From the NCBI GenBank assembly GCA_021399435.1, contig JAJTUP010000005.1:1674001-1738000 (forward strand): 64,000 bases of DNA. Reading direction: 5' to 3'. Positions 50,008 to 59,475 of this stretch are shown here, piece after piece (the stretch's first letter is position 1; each line of letters starts with the position of its first letter). Both the position numbers and the translations under genes were made by a program. A model generated the notes under the pieces. That model had not been told where the DNA came from and did no database searches. It saw nothing but the letters and a program-made list of their open reading frames with translations. The stretch comes from Diaporthe sp. PMI_573. Taxonomy: Eukaryota; Ascomycota; Sordariomycetes; Diaporthales; Diaporthaceae.

Positions 50008-50150
50008 GGTTCCCTATCCTGCCCTCTCCATGAGCCTCAGAGCCATCACAACCACTCTACAACACACTTCACACTCTCTTCATTCTTATATATCCTCACT
50101 CGCTTTGCTGTCTCTGACGCTTTGGTCCATTCATTCCCAACCCAGTCGAG

Positions 50151-52585
50151 ATGCATTTTTTTACTTCCCTATTTCTCACCGGGCTACTGTCCTTGCAGTC
50201 GGTCAGGGCCGCTCCCTCCTCACTTCTGCAGCCCATTGAAGTCCGCCAGGATGCAGGGTGCAATACACCCTCAGACCGTGCATGCTGGTCCGATGGCTTT
50301 GATATCAACACGGACTATGAGACAACAACCCCACTCACCGGCGTTGTCAGGCCGTATACTTTGACTCTCACTGAAGAAACCAACTGGAAAGGGCCAGATG
50401 GAGTGATTAAAGACCTGGTGATGCTGGTCAACGGTAATTATCTCCACAATAGTATTCGATTTGACTGTGTAGACTGACTCAAATGTGCGACAGGCGATAT
50501 CATTGGTGTGTTCTCAATATCACTCAGCTTCAGACTTCTCAGAACATAAAGTCACTAATCTAATAATTAAGGACCTACCATTCACGCGCAATGGGGGGAC
50601 ACCATCTCTGTCAGAGTCATCAATAACTTGGAGACGAATGGTGAGTATTATTGCTGCAACTCGGACTGGGTCAGGTCACATTAAAGCTTACACCGGGCAA
50701 GGCACTAGTATTCACTGGCACGGATTCAGACAAGTCGGTACCAATGTCAGTTTCACTTCCCATCAATTCTTACCCCTGGATGGGGCAGCAGCCCCCAAAA
50801 CTTCTGCACTACAGTCTGGCCAGTTTCTGACATTGTGTAATATAGCTCCAGGACGGCGTCAACGGCAGTAAGTTGTTGCACAACAGTTTCAATTCCTGTT
50901 GGAGTGAGACTGGGCTTTGTCAGAAGTGTCAGATTTTCGGGCATTTTGCAGAAGCCTTCAGATCCTCACTCGCCATTGGCGGAAGCATAAAGATTCATCA
51001 CTAACGGGGCTTCAGTCACCGAATGCCCTATACCCCCGAAAGGTGGTGAGCGCCAGTACACCTTCATAGCTCGACAGTACGGGTCCGCATGGTATCACAG
51101 CCACTTCTCCGCCCAGTATGGTAACGGGATCATCGGTGCCGTCCAGGTCGATGGACCGGCAAGCACGCCTTATGATATCGATCTTGGCCCTATGATCTTG
51201 ACGGATTATTACCACGACTCCGCAGATAACATAGTGCATTACACCGAGACCAACGGCGCTCCCCCAAGCGACAACGTCCTCTTTAATGGTCATACAGTGA
51301 ACCCAACAACGGGAGATGGCGAGTACGAGAAGATGACGCTCACTCCAGGCAAGAGGCATCGTCTCCGTCTTATCAATACCAGTAAGTTATTTTGACCCGT
51401 CTGACCTTCTCAACCATTCAGAAATTTTGACACTTCATTAGGCGTCGATAATCACTTCCAAGTCTCAATCGTCGGCCACGATATGACTGTGATTGCTTCG
51501 GATTTTGTCCCCGTGAATGCGTTCACTACAGACAGTCTTTTTATCGGCGTGGGTCAGAGGTACGACGTCACCATCGAAGCAAAAGAAGACATCGCAAACT
51601 ACTGGTTCAATGTAACCTTTGGCGGAGGCAATCTTTGCGGCGCATCAAAAACCCCTTACCCAGCTGCGATCCTCCACTACGATGGTGCTCCTGATAGCCT
51701 GCCAACTAATGAGGGCACACGGCCAAAGGACCACAACTGCTTAGATCTGATCAATCTCACTCCGGTCGTCGAGCGCAAGGTCTCGACTGCATTCACGCCT
51801 TCTGCCAGTAATACCATGGAGGTCCAGCTTCCCACCGGCCCAAAGTTTGTGTGGAAAATCAACGGCCAGGCCATCAGGACAGAATGGGAGAATCCAGTCG
51901 CGCAGTATATTGCTGCTAATCGCACGGATTACCCAGAAACAAACAGCATCTGGGAGGTGGAAGCTGTTGACCAAGTGAGTTTGGTCTTCATTTCAAGTCC
52001 CCTTCTTGAGTCTTTTTGGAGGCTGACATATCAATAAGTGGGTTTACTGGCTCATCGAGAATGATCCGGAAGGAGCTTTCAGTCTCCCGCATCCGATCCA
52101 TCTCCACGTAGGTTGAACCAAAATCGGATGTTCATTCCGGGGGTGCTAACAGGTCTTGTACAGGGACATGACTTCCTTGTCGTTGGTCGCTCGCCAGATG
52201 CAGCCCCTGCAACGCAGACCAAGTATGCGTTTGACGCGTCTATGTTGAACGGCAACAACCCCGTGAGACGGGACGTGGCCATGCTTCCTGCCGCTGGCTG
52301 GCTGCTCCTCGCGTTCAAGACAGATAACCCTGGCGCTTGGCTGTATGTTCCCCCAAACACGCCGTTTGCGTCGCAAAATAGCGTAGCTAACGCATTTGTT
52401 CTAGAATGCACTGCCACATCGCATGGCACATTTCTGGTGGGCTGGGGATGACCTTCCTCGAGCGCCTGGGTGATTACCAAGCCGGGCTGAAACAGAGCGA
52501 TATCGATGTTCTGAACACACAGTGCGAGGCCTGGAATGAATATTCCAACACCATGCCGTGGCCGCAGGCTGATTCCGGTCTCTGA
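50151..52585 (+). CDS. ascomycete laccase (multicopper oxidase)
   Basis: Ten exons: 50151-50433, 50494-50505, 50572-50640, 50702-50745, 50846-50867, 51016-51381, 51442-51974, 52039-52107, 52164-52342 and 52405-52585 (585 aa). All junctions keep frame and rebuild the conserved copper motifs. A signal peptide occupies about residues 1-20. Copper ligands are HWHG (126-129), WYHSH (169-173), HPIHLHGH (461-468) and HCHIAWHISGGL (528-539). Cys529 is the type 1 ligand and Leu539 the axial position. The protein ends exactly in DSGL, the C-terminal plug typical of ascomycete laccases sensu stricto. Laccases oxidise phenols with O2 reduced to water, in lignin, pigment or detoxification chemistry, outside the cell. 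Exons 2 and 5 are only 12 and 22 nt. A TATA box lies 144 bp upstream. Confidence 0.95.
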
Positions 52586-53305
52586 TGACTGCAGCCGACC
52601 TAATATAAAATCGGCTTTATGAGGCACAGATGGGTTCCTATGTTCGCGACATTGATTTTCTTCGTTCGGATAATGCTTAATCTTGCTATGGGCGCTTGTT
52701 TTCGTCGGAACATCTTGTCTTATTAGTTAACTCGTATATGCACTATTGCTAAAATATAATATATATTATTCTCCACCCCCTCTACTTTAGTCTCCCACTT
52801 CTGCCACCAATCTAGCAATGGTTTCCCTTGGCACAATGTACCCCTTTTGTTCAAAATGCTACTGTTATCAAGGCTGGGGGCCTTAATGAAATGTTGCAAG
52901 AGCGTTGTGATGTTCAATCAGAATGTGTCTTTGCAAACACTCTAACCGCCTTTTCCGAAACACCGCACGGATACCATGAAATAGACATTGCTGGAACACA
53001 ATATTTCAGTATATTAATTTACTCTGCTGAGAAAGCACGGATACCGGTATAGAAAAATACCTGCTTGCTATAGAACAAGGGCCGGGCAAGAGACGTGACA
53101 CTAATGCTGTTGATATAGTTCTGAGAGGTTGCGACTTCTGCTGACAAGTGATCACCCGCGCACAAACCCCTAGGTCATCTATCGACGTAGTAACCGATAA
53201 TTCTACTTCGTTGGAATTCATGCCTGTGCTGGATCTGACGGCAGGCCCAGCTCAAGAGCGTAGGTATTGACTGAGAAAACGCATCACTGCTCGCCCTCCC
53301 TTACA
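52586..53305. other. convergent laccase/nitrilase region
   Basis: About 720 bp between two gene ends, A/T-rich around 52730-52790. Only 3' flanks are expected; no gene is seen. Confidence 0.5.
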
Positions 53306-54460
53306 TTATTTGATTGCTTCTGTCGGCTGAACTGTGCGTCGAATTTCCACAGGTTTGTCTAGTACATTGTCCAGGAATACTGCAGGGACCTTCCGGTGGC
53401 GATTTACCTGGAGTTCGAAAACATCCAGCCTCTGGTAGCCCCCAGAAATGTCGTGGTACTGTTTGCCCTCGATACAGTCCTCGAGGTTGAAATCCGCATA
53501 CAAGATACCTTCTTCCTGTTGTAAGAACTCCTTGGCTTCTCTTTCACCAGCGTCATTGATTGTGAAACCTTGCACTGGTGCTCCGGCTGGATCGAAGAAC
53601 ATGCTGACGCTCCTCGGCGAATCCCTCAAGACCTGGGACACTCTTTCTGAGTTCTCAGCTCCGTCGGCAATGACACTGATTGCATCATTGTCAAGAACAC
53701 CAGCGCACACTATGCCGTAACACTTCGCTTCGAAGCAATGAGCAGCAGCGCGTACTTTATTAGCTGAGATGTTGTCGTAATTCCGGCTCCTCACGATCGG
53801 CGAATTTCCATTCGAACTACCCTCGGTCTTCTTTCCGGTCACACTCACGGCATTTGATGATGCCGGCTTCGCCGTCCTAGTGGGCCATGCTGCGGGCCAT
53901 GTGGAGATATGAATCTGTTCGCCTTGAGCCATGAGGGCGTATCGGGCTAACGAGTTTGTATTCTCGCCGCAGATGAGATTGCCAATCTTCCCGAAGGCTG
54001 TCTCCGAGACTTTCAGGCCGTGTCCGTCGCCATTGCTCCAGGTCAACTTCTCAAAGAAGGTCGGCACGAGTTTCCGGTGATGGACCAGCACGTCTCCGTT
54101 GCTTCCGATAAGCAGATTAGAGTTGTACAGGGTCGCGCTGCTTGAGTGGACCCTTTCAGATATTCCCATGCTGATGATAGCCCCTGTCTGTTTTGCAGTA
54201 GCCCGGATAGCTTGGATCTCCTCTCCATCTGCAAAAACAGATTCGAGAGCCATACGCCGGAATAGATCATGATTCTCGGTCGGGGCTCTCAGAGAGCTCC
54301 AGAGGGGGAATGCAGGAATGTATGTCTCCGGAAAAACGATGAGATTGGCCTTATTCTTTGCTGCTCGGTGAATCAGGGAGAGAGCTTTGTCTGTCGTCGC
54401 TCGTGCAGATAGGAAGACGGGTGAGGCATGGCACGCCGCTGCCCTGACGAGTGATGCCAT
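53306..54460 (-). CDS. nitrilase (arylacetonitrilase type)
   Basis: One intronless frame of 384 aa from the ATG at 54460. The carbon-nitrogen hydrolase triad is intact: Glu45 in IVFPETYIP, Lys130 in HHRKLVPT and Cys164 in NLICGENTN. The second structural Glu of the family is in TFFEKLTW. The segment after the Cys (QGEQIHISTWPAAWP) is typical of fungal nitrilases. These enzymes convert nitriles to carboxylic acids and ammonia in the cytosol, in detoxification of plant or microbial nitriles. No signal peptide. The Ser/Asn-rich insertion around 205-225 (KKTEGSSNGN) is variable in the family. The gene is divergent from the epimerase-like gene across 642 bp and convergent with the laccase. Confidence 0.93.
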   Translation of the reverse strand: MASLVRAAACHASPVFLSARATTDKALSLIHRAAKNKANLIVFPETYIPAFPLWSSLRAPTENHDLFRRMALESVFADGEEIQAIRATAKQTGAIISMGISERVHSSSATLYNSNLLIGSNGDVLVHHRKLVPTFFEKLTWSNGDGHGLKVSETAFGKIGNLICGENTNSLARYALMAQGEQIHISTWPAAWPTRTAKPASSNAVSVTGKKTEGSSNGNSPIVRSRNYDNISANKVRAAAHCFEAKCYGIVCAGVLDNDAISVIADGAENSERVSQVLRDSPRSVSMFFDPAGAPVQGFTINDAGEREAKEFLQQEEGILYADFNLEDCIEGKQYHDISGGYQRLDVFELQVNRHRKVPAVFLDNVLDKPVEIRRTVQPTEAIK

Positions 54461-55102
54461 TGCTATGAGTGTCCGAGGCTCGAGGCTACGCTACACCTAG
54501 GGCTGAAGCGGGTTGGCGAGCAAGTGCAGATGAATGATGTTTAAGAGCCGAGGTGGTAGGACGTATTCGAGAGTAGCAGCACACAGAGTACAAAAGAGGG
54601 GGTTCGTGGGGAACACTCAAGCCTGCCGGAAGACGAGGGTTCTGCAGCTGTCATCATTTAGTACTGTTGATTGACGCTGCACGCAGGGAACTTGCTCAAA
54701 CTGTGCTCCCTATTCTTTTTGTTTTGTGGGTCAGCGGTAAGATGACAAGTGGTGATTCGGACTACCACTCAACAATGTCGTTGATGCCAGCCGCAGCCGA
54801 GGCCAAGAGAGCTTCCAACAGGCCCAAGCGGCACCAGTCATCAACCTCCTGGCTTCATTAGCGCTTCCCAATGTGTTCGGCGCTTACATGTTTACACCAA
54901 GTCATGATCGCGACGGCGCCCGGTCGGCCGAAAACATGATTTGTAATGAGACAGCTGAAAGAGGCACAGTCGGTCCACACATTCGCATGTGGGTCGACAG
55001 AAAACCAACATATATATAATGTGTTCGCCCGGTTGTCTTTGTCGATGTTAGCTTCGACATAGTAGGGAGGGCAAATCAAGTCCAGACCGGCCGCAGTGCG
55101 AG
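54461..55102. promoter_or_regulatory. shared divergent region of nitrilase and epimerase-like genes
   Basis: A 642-bp interval between opposite start codons, which must carry both promoters. A TATA-type box (55011-55020) serves the right-hand gene; none is obvious for the nitrilase. Confidence 0.55.
55011..55020 (+). promoter_or_regulatory. TATA box of the epimerase-like gene
   Basis: TATATATAAT lies 83-92 bp before the ATG at 55103. Confidence 0.45.
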
Positions 55103-56173
55103 ATGGAGCCTCGTGGTGCCAGGGTTAAAACTGCTCTTGTTACCGGTGCAAATGGATACATAGGAAACGCTGTGGCGAGGGCATTCATTCGCGCCGGATG
55201 GATCACATATGGCCTCTTGAGATCCGCCTCGGGCGCGCACTCACTGGCTGCTGAGGAGATCCTGCCTGTCATTGGCAACATTGACGATATGAGCGGGCAC
55301 AGTGAGATCGGAAGTCAGCTGCCCCAAGTCCTCGACGCCATCATATCCACCACCGAGGACCATAGTAACTACGTCAGGCACTACGCCGCCATCCTCAGTC
55401 TTCTGCGCACAGTGGGTTCTAGAAGCGTGGAAAACGGGGTCAGACCACTCGTCATCTTCACCTCGGGTTGCAAGGACTATGGACTGGGTCCCCACTTCGC
55501 CAACGACCCATCCACCAGACCTCACACCGAGGAAAGTCCCATCAACCCTCCGGAATTCGCCGCGCTGCGTGCAGAGTACTCTCAGAAGATTTTCGAGCAC
55601 GACGACCTTTTTTCGCCTGTCTTGGTGAGGCCTACGAACGTCCACGGGCGGTCTTCAAGCTTTTACGGTATCTTCCTGAGAGTTGCAAATCAAGCTACCG
55701 CAGATGACAAGCCTCTGGTGATGCCGACATCACCAGACAGCGTCGTCCACAGCATGCACGTTGACGATTGCGGAGACGCATATGTTGCTATCGCATCGCA
55801 CCCACAGGTGGAAGAGGTTGCGGGGCAGGTTTTCAATATTTCTGCGCGGAGGTACGAGACGGTGGACGAGGTAGGGAGGGCACTGGTCGCCGAGTATGGC
55901 ATCTCCAGGGGGCTAAAATATGTCGACAAGAAGGTACTGGACGAAGGAGGGAGTCCGTGGCCACCGGGGCTGGTTGATTTTCCCCAGTGGACAGGGTCCG
56001 AGAAGCTGAGAAGCGTTACCGGCTGGAGAGATCACCGGCTGTTGTTCTCGGAGGCGATTCATGTTTATAGGGTGGCATATGAAGCAGCCCAGTCAGCTGG
56101 GCACGAGAATATCGACAAGGTGGGCAAGCTCCTCGAGACGGCGTTATCCGCTAGGCGATGGGAAAAGGAGTAA
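55103..56173 (+). CDS. NAD(P)-dependent epimerase/dehydratase (extended SDR)
   Basis: An intronless frame of 356 aa. The Rossmann motif TGANGYIG (Gly15, Gly18, Gly21) binds the dinucleotide, and FTSGCKDYG holds the Ser region of the active site. The expected catalytic Tyr/Lys lies at about AEYSQKIFEHD, but the spacing is YxxK rather than the canonical YxxxK, so catalysis may be altered or the true Tyr may be elsewhere. LVRPTNVHGRSSS and HSMHVDDCGDAYVA are typical of extended SDRs. No signal peptide, so cytosolic. Related fungal proteins act on sugars or small carbonyl compounds; the substrate cannot be told. The ATG at 55103 follows a TATA box by 83 bp. It is divergent from the nitrilase, and the two may be co-regulated. 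Confidence 0.87.
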   Translation: MEPRGARVKTALVTGANGYIGNAVARAFIRAGWITYGLLRSASGAHSLAAEEILPVIGNIDDMSGHSEIGSQLPQVLDAIISTTEDHSNYVRHYAAILSLLRTVGSRSVENGVRPLVIFTSGCKDYGLGPHFANDPSTRPHTEESPINPPEFAALRAEYSQKIFEHDDLFSPVLVRPTNVHGRSSSFYGIFLRVANQATADDKPLVMPTSPDSVVHSMHVDDCGDAYVAIASHPQVEEVAGQVFNISARRYETVDEVGRALVAEYGISRGLKYVDKKVLDEGGSPWPPGLVDFPQWTGSEKLRSVTGWRDHRLLFSEAIHVYRVAYEAAQSAGHENIDKVGKLLETALSARRWEKE

Positions 56174-58363
56174 GACATGCGGTCAAGGAACGAGCTGTGC
56201 TTCATTTATGTCAAAGTTGCTCGCAGTGACTGGAGCTTACAGACATGCAACCAGGCATCATAGACTCCCTTTCGCCTTTGCGGGGGCTTCAATATATTAG
56301 CACATTGTCTACCGCAGGGCTGCAGGGCAGACACACTGGGCCAGCCTGGCGGGCCTTGCTTCGGTAGCATGACCACGACCTATGAACAAAATGACATGAT
56401 CAAGAGCACAGTCCCGCGATGACAACCTCTAAGTAGAAGACCTTTGACTTTGCCTTTGCCAGCTTGCTATGGGACTGGTGGTACAAAGGCTGATGTCTAG
56501 CACACTACAAGTGACATCATATTCAGCGTGTTAAAGGGACAGAGCTGCAGGGCGTCTCGCAAGGCAAACCATTTCGAAGACTGATGTACTGCCTAGAGTT
56601 GGCTCAGCCAATGTTCCGGCTGTATACGTACCGCCGGGGGATTCCTAGACTGAGGATGAATAGTGCAGGAAGGATTGGTGTAGATGGTGGCGTAGGCTTG
56701 GCTCGTGTTGTTGAAGGTATCCTGCAGCGTCACGGGTCACATGGATCCATCAAGGTGCAGGAGCAGGAACGGTACCGCACCGTATATATGCTTTGGAAAC
56801 GGTGGCTTGCGGGGTTGAAACACCGACTCGGCCGAGCCACCTATGAGTGGGTGGAAAACGCGGGGGAACAGCTCAAGCTCTGGTGAGAGGTGATCAGAGG
56901 AGACGAGAGGAGATGAGAGGCGAATGAAACCGAGCTCGACGGCGGCTGCGAAGGCGGCGGCGTCTGTTGGTGATTAATTATGCCTAGACCTGCGGGATTG
57001 TCGGAGGAATGCAACGCCATCGGCCATCGAGGGTTGCAGGTGTGTGAGCAGAGTGACCGGCTGGGCAGACAGAAGACGTTGAGGTGAGCCGATTGAGTTT
57101 GCAGAGAGTGCGTCAGGGGACGAGTGTGGTACTGGTGCATTGATCAATCAGGAGCGGGCAATCAGATGATGTCGAGCTCCCTGGGAAGAGAAGACGACGA
57201 TCCCCCTCCCCCCGCGGTCCGCCCTCTCCAGTTGGAGGACGCTTGGAAGCTTGGAACCGGGCACGGGTGGGTAGGCGAGTGGTAGGGCATGTCGTTGGCA
57301 CGATGCTGCTTCACATTCGTTCCGTGGCTTGGGGGCTGGAGGATGGAGGCTGGAGGTTGGAGGATGGAGGTTGGAGGTTGGAGGTTGGAGGCCGCTACAG
57401 ACAGGCGACATATGTTGGCAGACATAAATCGAAGCATCATGTACGCATCCGGCCTAGCCTGTTGTTTGGGCACCACACTAGGTGACTACACTACATGGGA
57501 CATGGCACAATGCGTGCATGCGTGCATGGCCAGCCGCGATCGACGTCTAGGCCGTGGCCAGGCGCCCATGATTCTCGAGATCGCAGGGGTTGTGGCTGAG
57601 GGGTAACAAAAAGTCAAACGGGGGAATTAAAATTGCTCTGCTGCTTGTTGCCGTGTTGCGTTGTCCTGCGAGACGAGAGATGCGACAGTGTGACAGGATG
57701 CGGCAGGACCACATGCACCGGGTGTACGCAGTCGCTAAGATTTATATGCACGGCGACCTTGAAGGTTTCAGGAGCTCTTGGTCAGTCGGCCCTTGTCTAC
57801 AGAGTACCTGGGTACAATACATCTGCCCCGGTGGCCCACAAGGCAAGTGCACATGTGTGGTGTGCTTGACCTGGCTGTGGTGGCCCGCCCGTTTCCCGTT
57901 CCGTTTCCAACCCTTCCCCACAGCAGCTCCCCCAAGAGCTCCCCCTCCTGGGCCGAACGGTCATCTCACTTCACGATCATCAACGTCATCAATTACGTCG
58001 GTGCATCGACCACTGGAACGAGACCCAGCCCTCTCAGCTGGGCTCTGTTGCTCTGCTACTGCCTGCTGCACTACTGTGTGCTGCTAGCATCATGTTCAAG
58101 TCACTAGCCGCTGGGGTGGCTGGAGCTTGTCCCGCATCGGCCACCATGCTCACAGTCTTGATAACCTCTACGCCTCCTCTCTCCTCCCTCCGCTCTGTTC
58201 TGTCTCTTCCATCCTCACACCACTAGGAATCGTGAGATAGGTCGACTACTCGTGCTCACGAACTAGCCTGCCGAACGAACAGCCAGAACAGCTCGACCCG
58301 ACTTGACCTCGACCAAGTCCCAACTAGCCACTCAACCGTTGTCGCTCACTCGCCGCTGTCACC
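56174..58363. other. intergenic region before the opsin gene
   Basis: About 2.2 kb without a convincing gene. It holds eight TGGAGG-type heptamers at 57336-57391. From about 57890 to 58360 the sequence is C/T-rich and is probably promoter and leader of the opsin gene. Short frames around 56584-56886 have no domain. Confidence 0.5.
57336..57391. repeat. heptanucleotide minisatellite NTGGAGG
   Basis: Eight exact head-to-tail 7-bp units of the form (C, A or T)TGGAGG. The regular GG pairs could allow a G-rich secondary structure. Confidence 0.92.
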
Positions 58364-59475
58364 ATGCAGAACATCCTCGAAGTCGACCCCATCCCTACTG
58401 TCAAGCGTATGTCGAGAGCTTCTCTCACCCCTTCTCACCTCACCCCATCCTCTGCCATCACTCCCTCGCCCATCTATCCCCAGCGTGTTCCAATGTCTAC
58501 GGCTCAAATCAGCCGTCGTTGCCCCTTCCATCTTCTCCATTCGATACCGGACTGACAATGTCTTTACTTTTTTTTACAACAGCCGACCCCACCCAATACG
58601 AGGTCGCCGGCGACACTGGCTTCAGCACATTATGGGTCGTTTTTGTCATCATGCTGGTAGCCTCGGGCTTCTTCACCCTCCTGTCCTGGAACATTCCCGT
58701 GTCCAAGCGCCTCTACCACGTCATCACCACGCTCATCACTATCACCGCGGCTCTGTCCTACTTCAGCATGGCTACCGGCCACGGTGCCAACTTGCACTGC
58801 GTCCAGGTCAAGACTCATCACAACAAAGTCCCCGACACGTATCACGACGTCTGCCGCGAGGTCTATTTCGCCAGGTACATCGACTGGGCCATCACCACCC
58901 CTCTCCTGCTGGCCGACCTTTGCCTCCTGGCAGGTGTTGATGGCGCCCACACCATCATGGCTGTCGTCGCCGACCTCATAATGATCTTGACCGGCCTCTT
59001 TGCAGCCTACGGCAACGAGAAGACTGCCCAGAAGTGGGGCTGGTATGCCATTGCTTGCATTGCCTACATTTTCGTCATCTGGCACGTCGCTCTGCACGGG
59101 ACCAACACCGTGAAGGCCCGCGGAAACAAGGTCACGAAGCTTTTCGGATCTCTGGCCCTCTTTACCTTCATTCTGTGGACAGCTTACCCAATGTGAGTAC
59201 TGCCGCCGGCCTAGTTGACAGTTCCCACAAACGTGCATGTCGTGCTGACTTCTCCCCCAAGTGTGTGGGGCTTCGCCGACGGTGCCCGTAAGGCGTCTGT
59301 CGACTCTGAAATTCTTGCATATGCTGTTCTTGACGTACTAGCCAAGCCCGTCTTTGGCCTCTGGCTCCTCATCAGTCACCGCAGAATCCCAGAGACGAAT
59401 GTTGAGATTGGTGGGTATTGGGCTCACGGCCTGTCAAACGAGGGCCGCATCCGCATCGGTGACGATGAGAACTAA
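58364..59475 (+). CDS. fungal microbial-type rhodopsin (proton-pump type opsin)
   Basis: Three exons, 58364-58406, 58583-59192 and 59262-59475 (288 aa). Introns are 176 nt (GTATGT) and 69 nt (GTGAGT). Seven membrane helices can be traced from FSTLWVVFVIML to ILAYAVLDVLAKPVFG. Lys246 in VLAKP is the retinal Schiff-base lysine. Helix C reads ARYIDWAITTPLLLADL: Asp115 corresponds to the proton acceptor (bacteriorhodopsin Asp85) and Asp126 to the proton donor (Asp96). Asp242 matches Asp212. With both carboxylates present it resembles CarO- and Leptosphaeria-type light-driven proton pumps rather than NOP-1-like slow photocyclers, which is inference. The protein lies in the plasma or internal membranes. 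No carotenoid genes are in the window. The ATG lies at the end of a long C/T-rich leader. Confidence 0.95.

Larger units (their letters stand above)
44832..50150. other. large gene-poor region before the laccase
   Basis: About 5.3 kb with no recognised gene. Two minus-strand frames, 46237-46851 and 48425-48724, are listed separately at low confidence. I see no reverse transcriptase, integrase or transposase motif and no terminal repeats, so old transposon decay is not demonstrated. Confidence 0.45.

Noticed and set aside
44832..50150. Transposon graveyard
   Set aside because: Expected from the gene-poor sequence, but no reverse transcriptase, transposase, long terminal repeat or strong A/T bias is visible.
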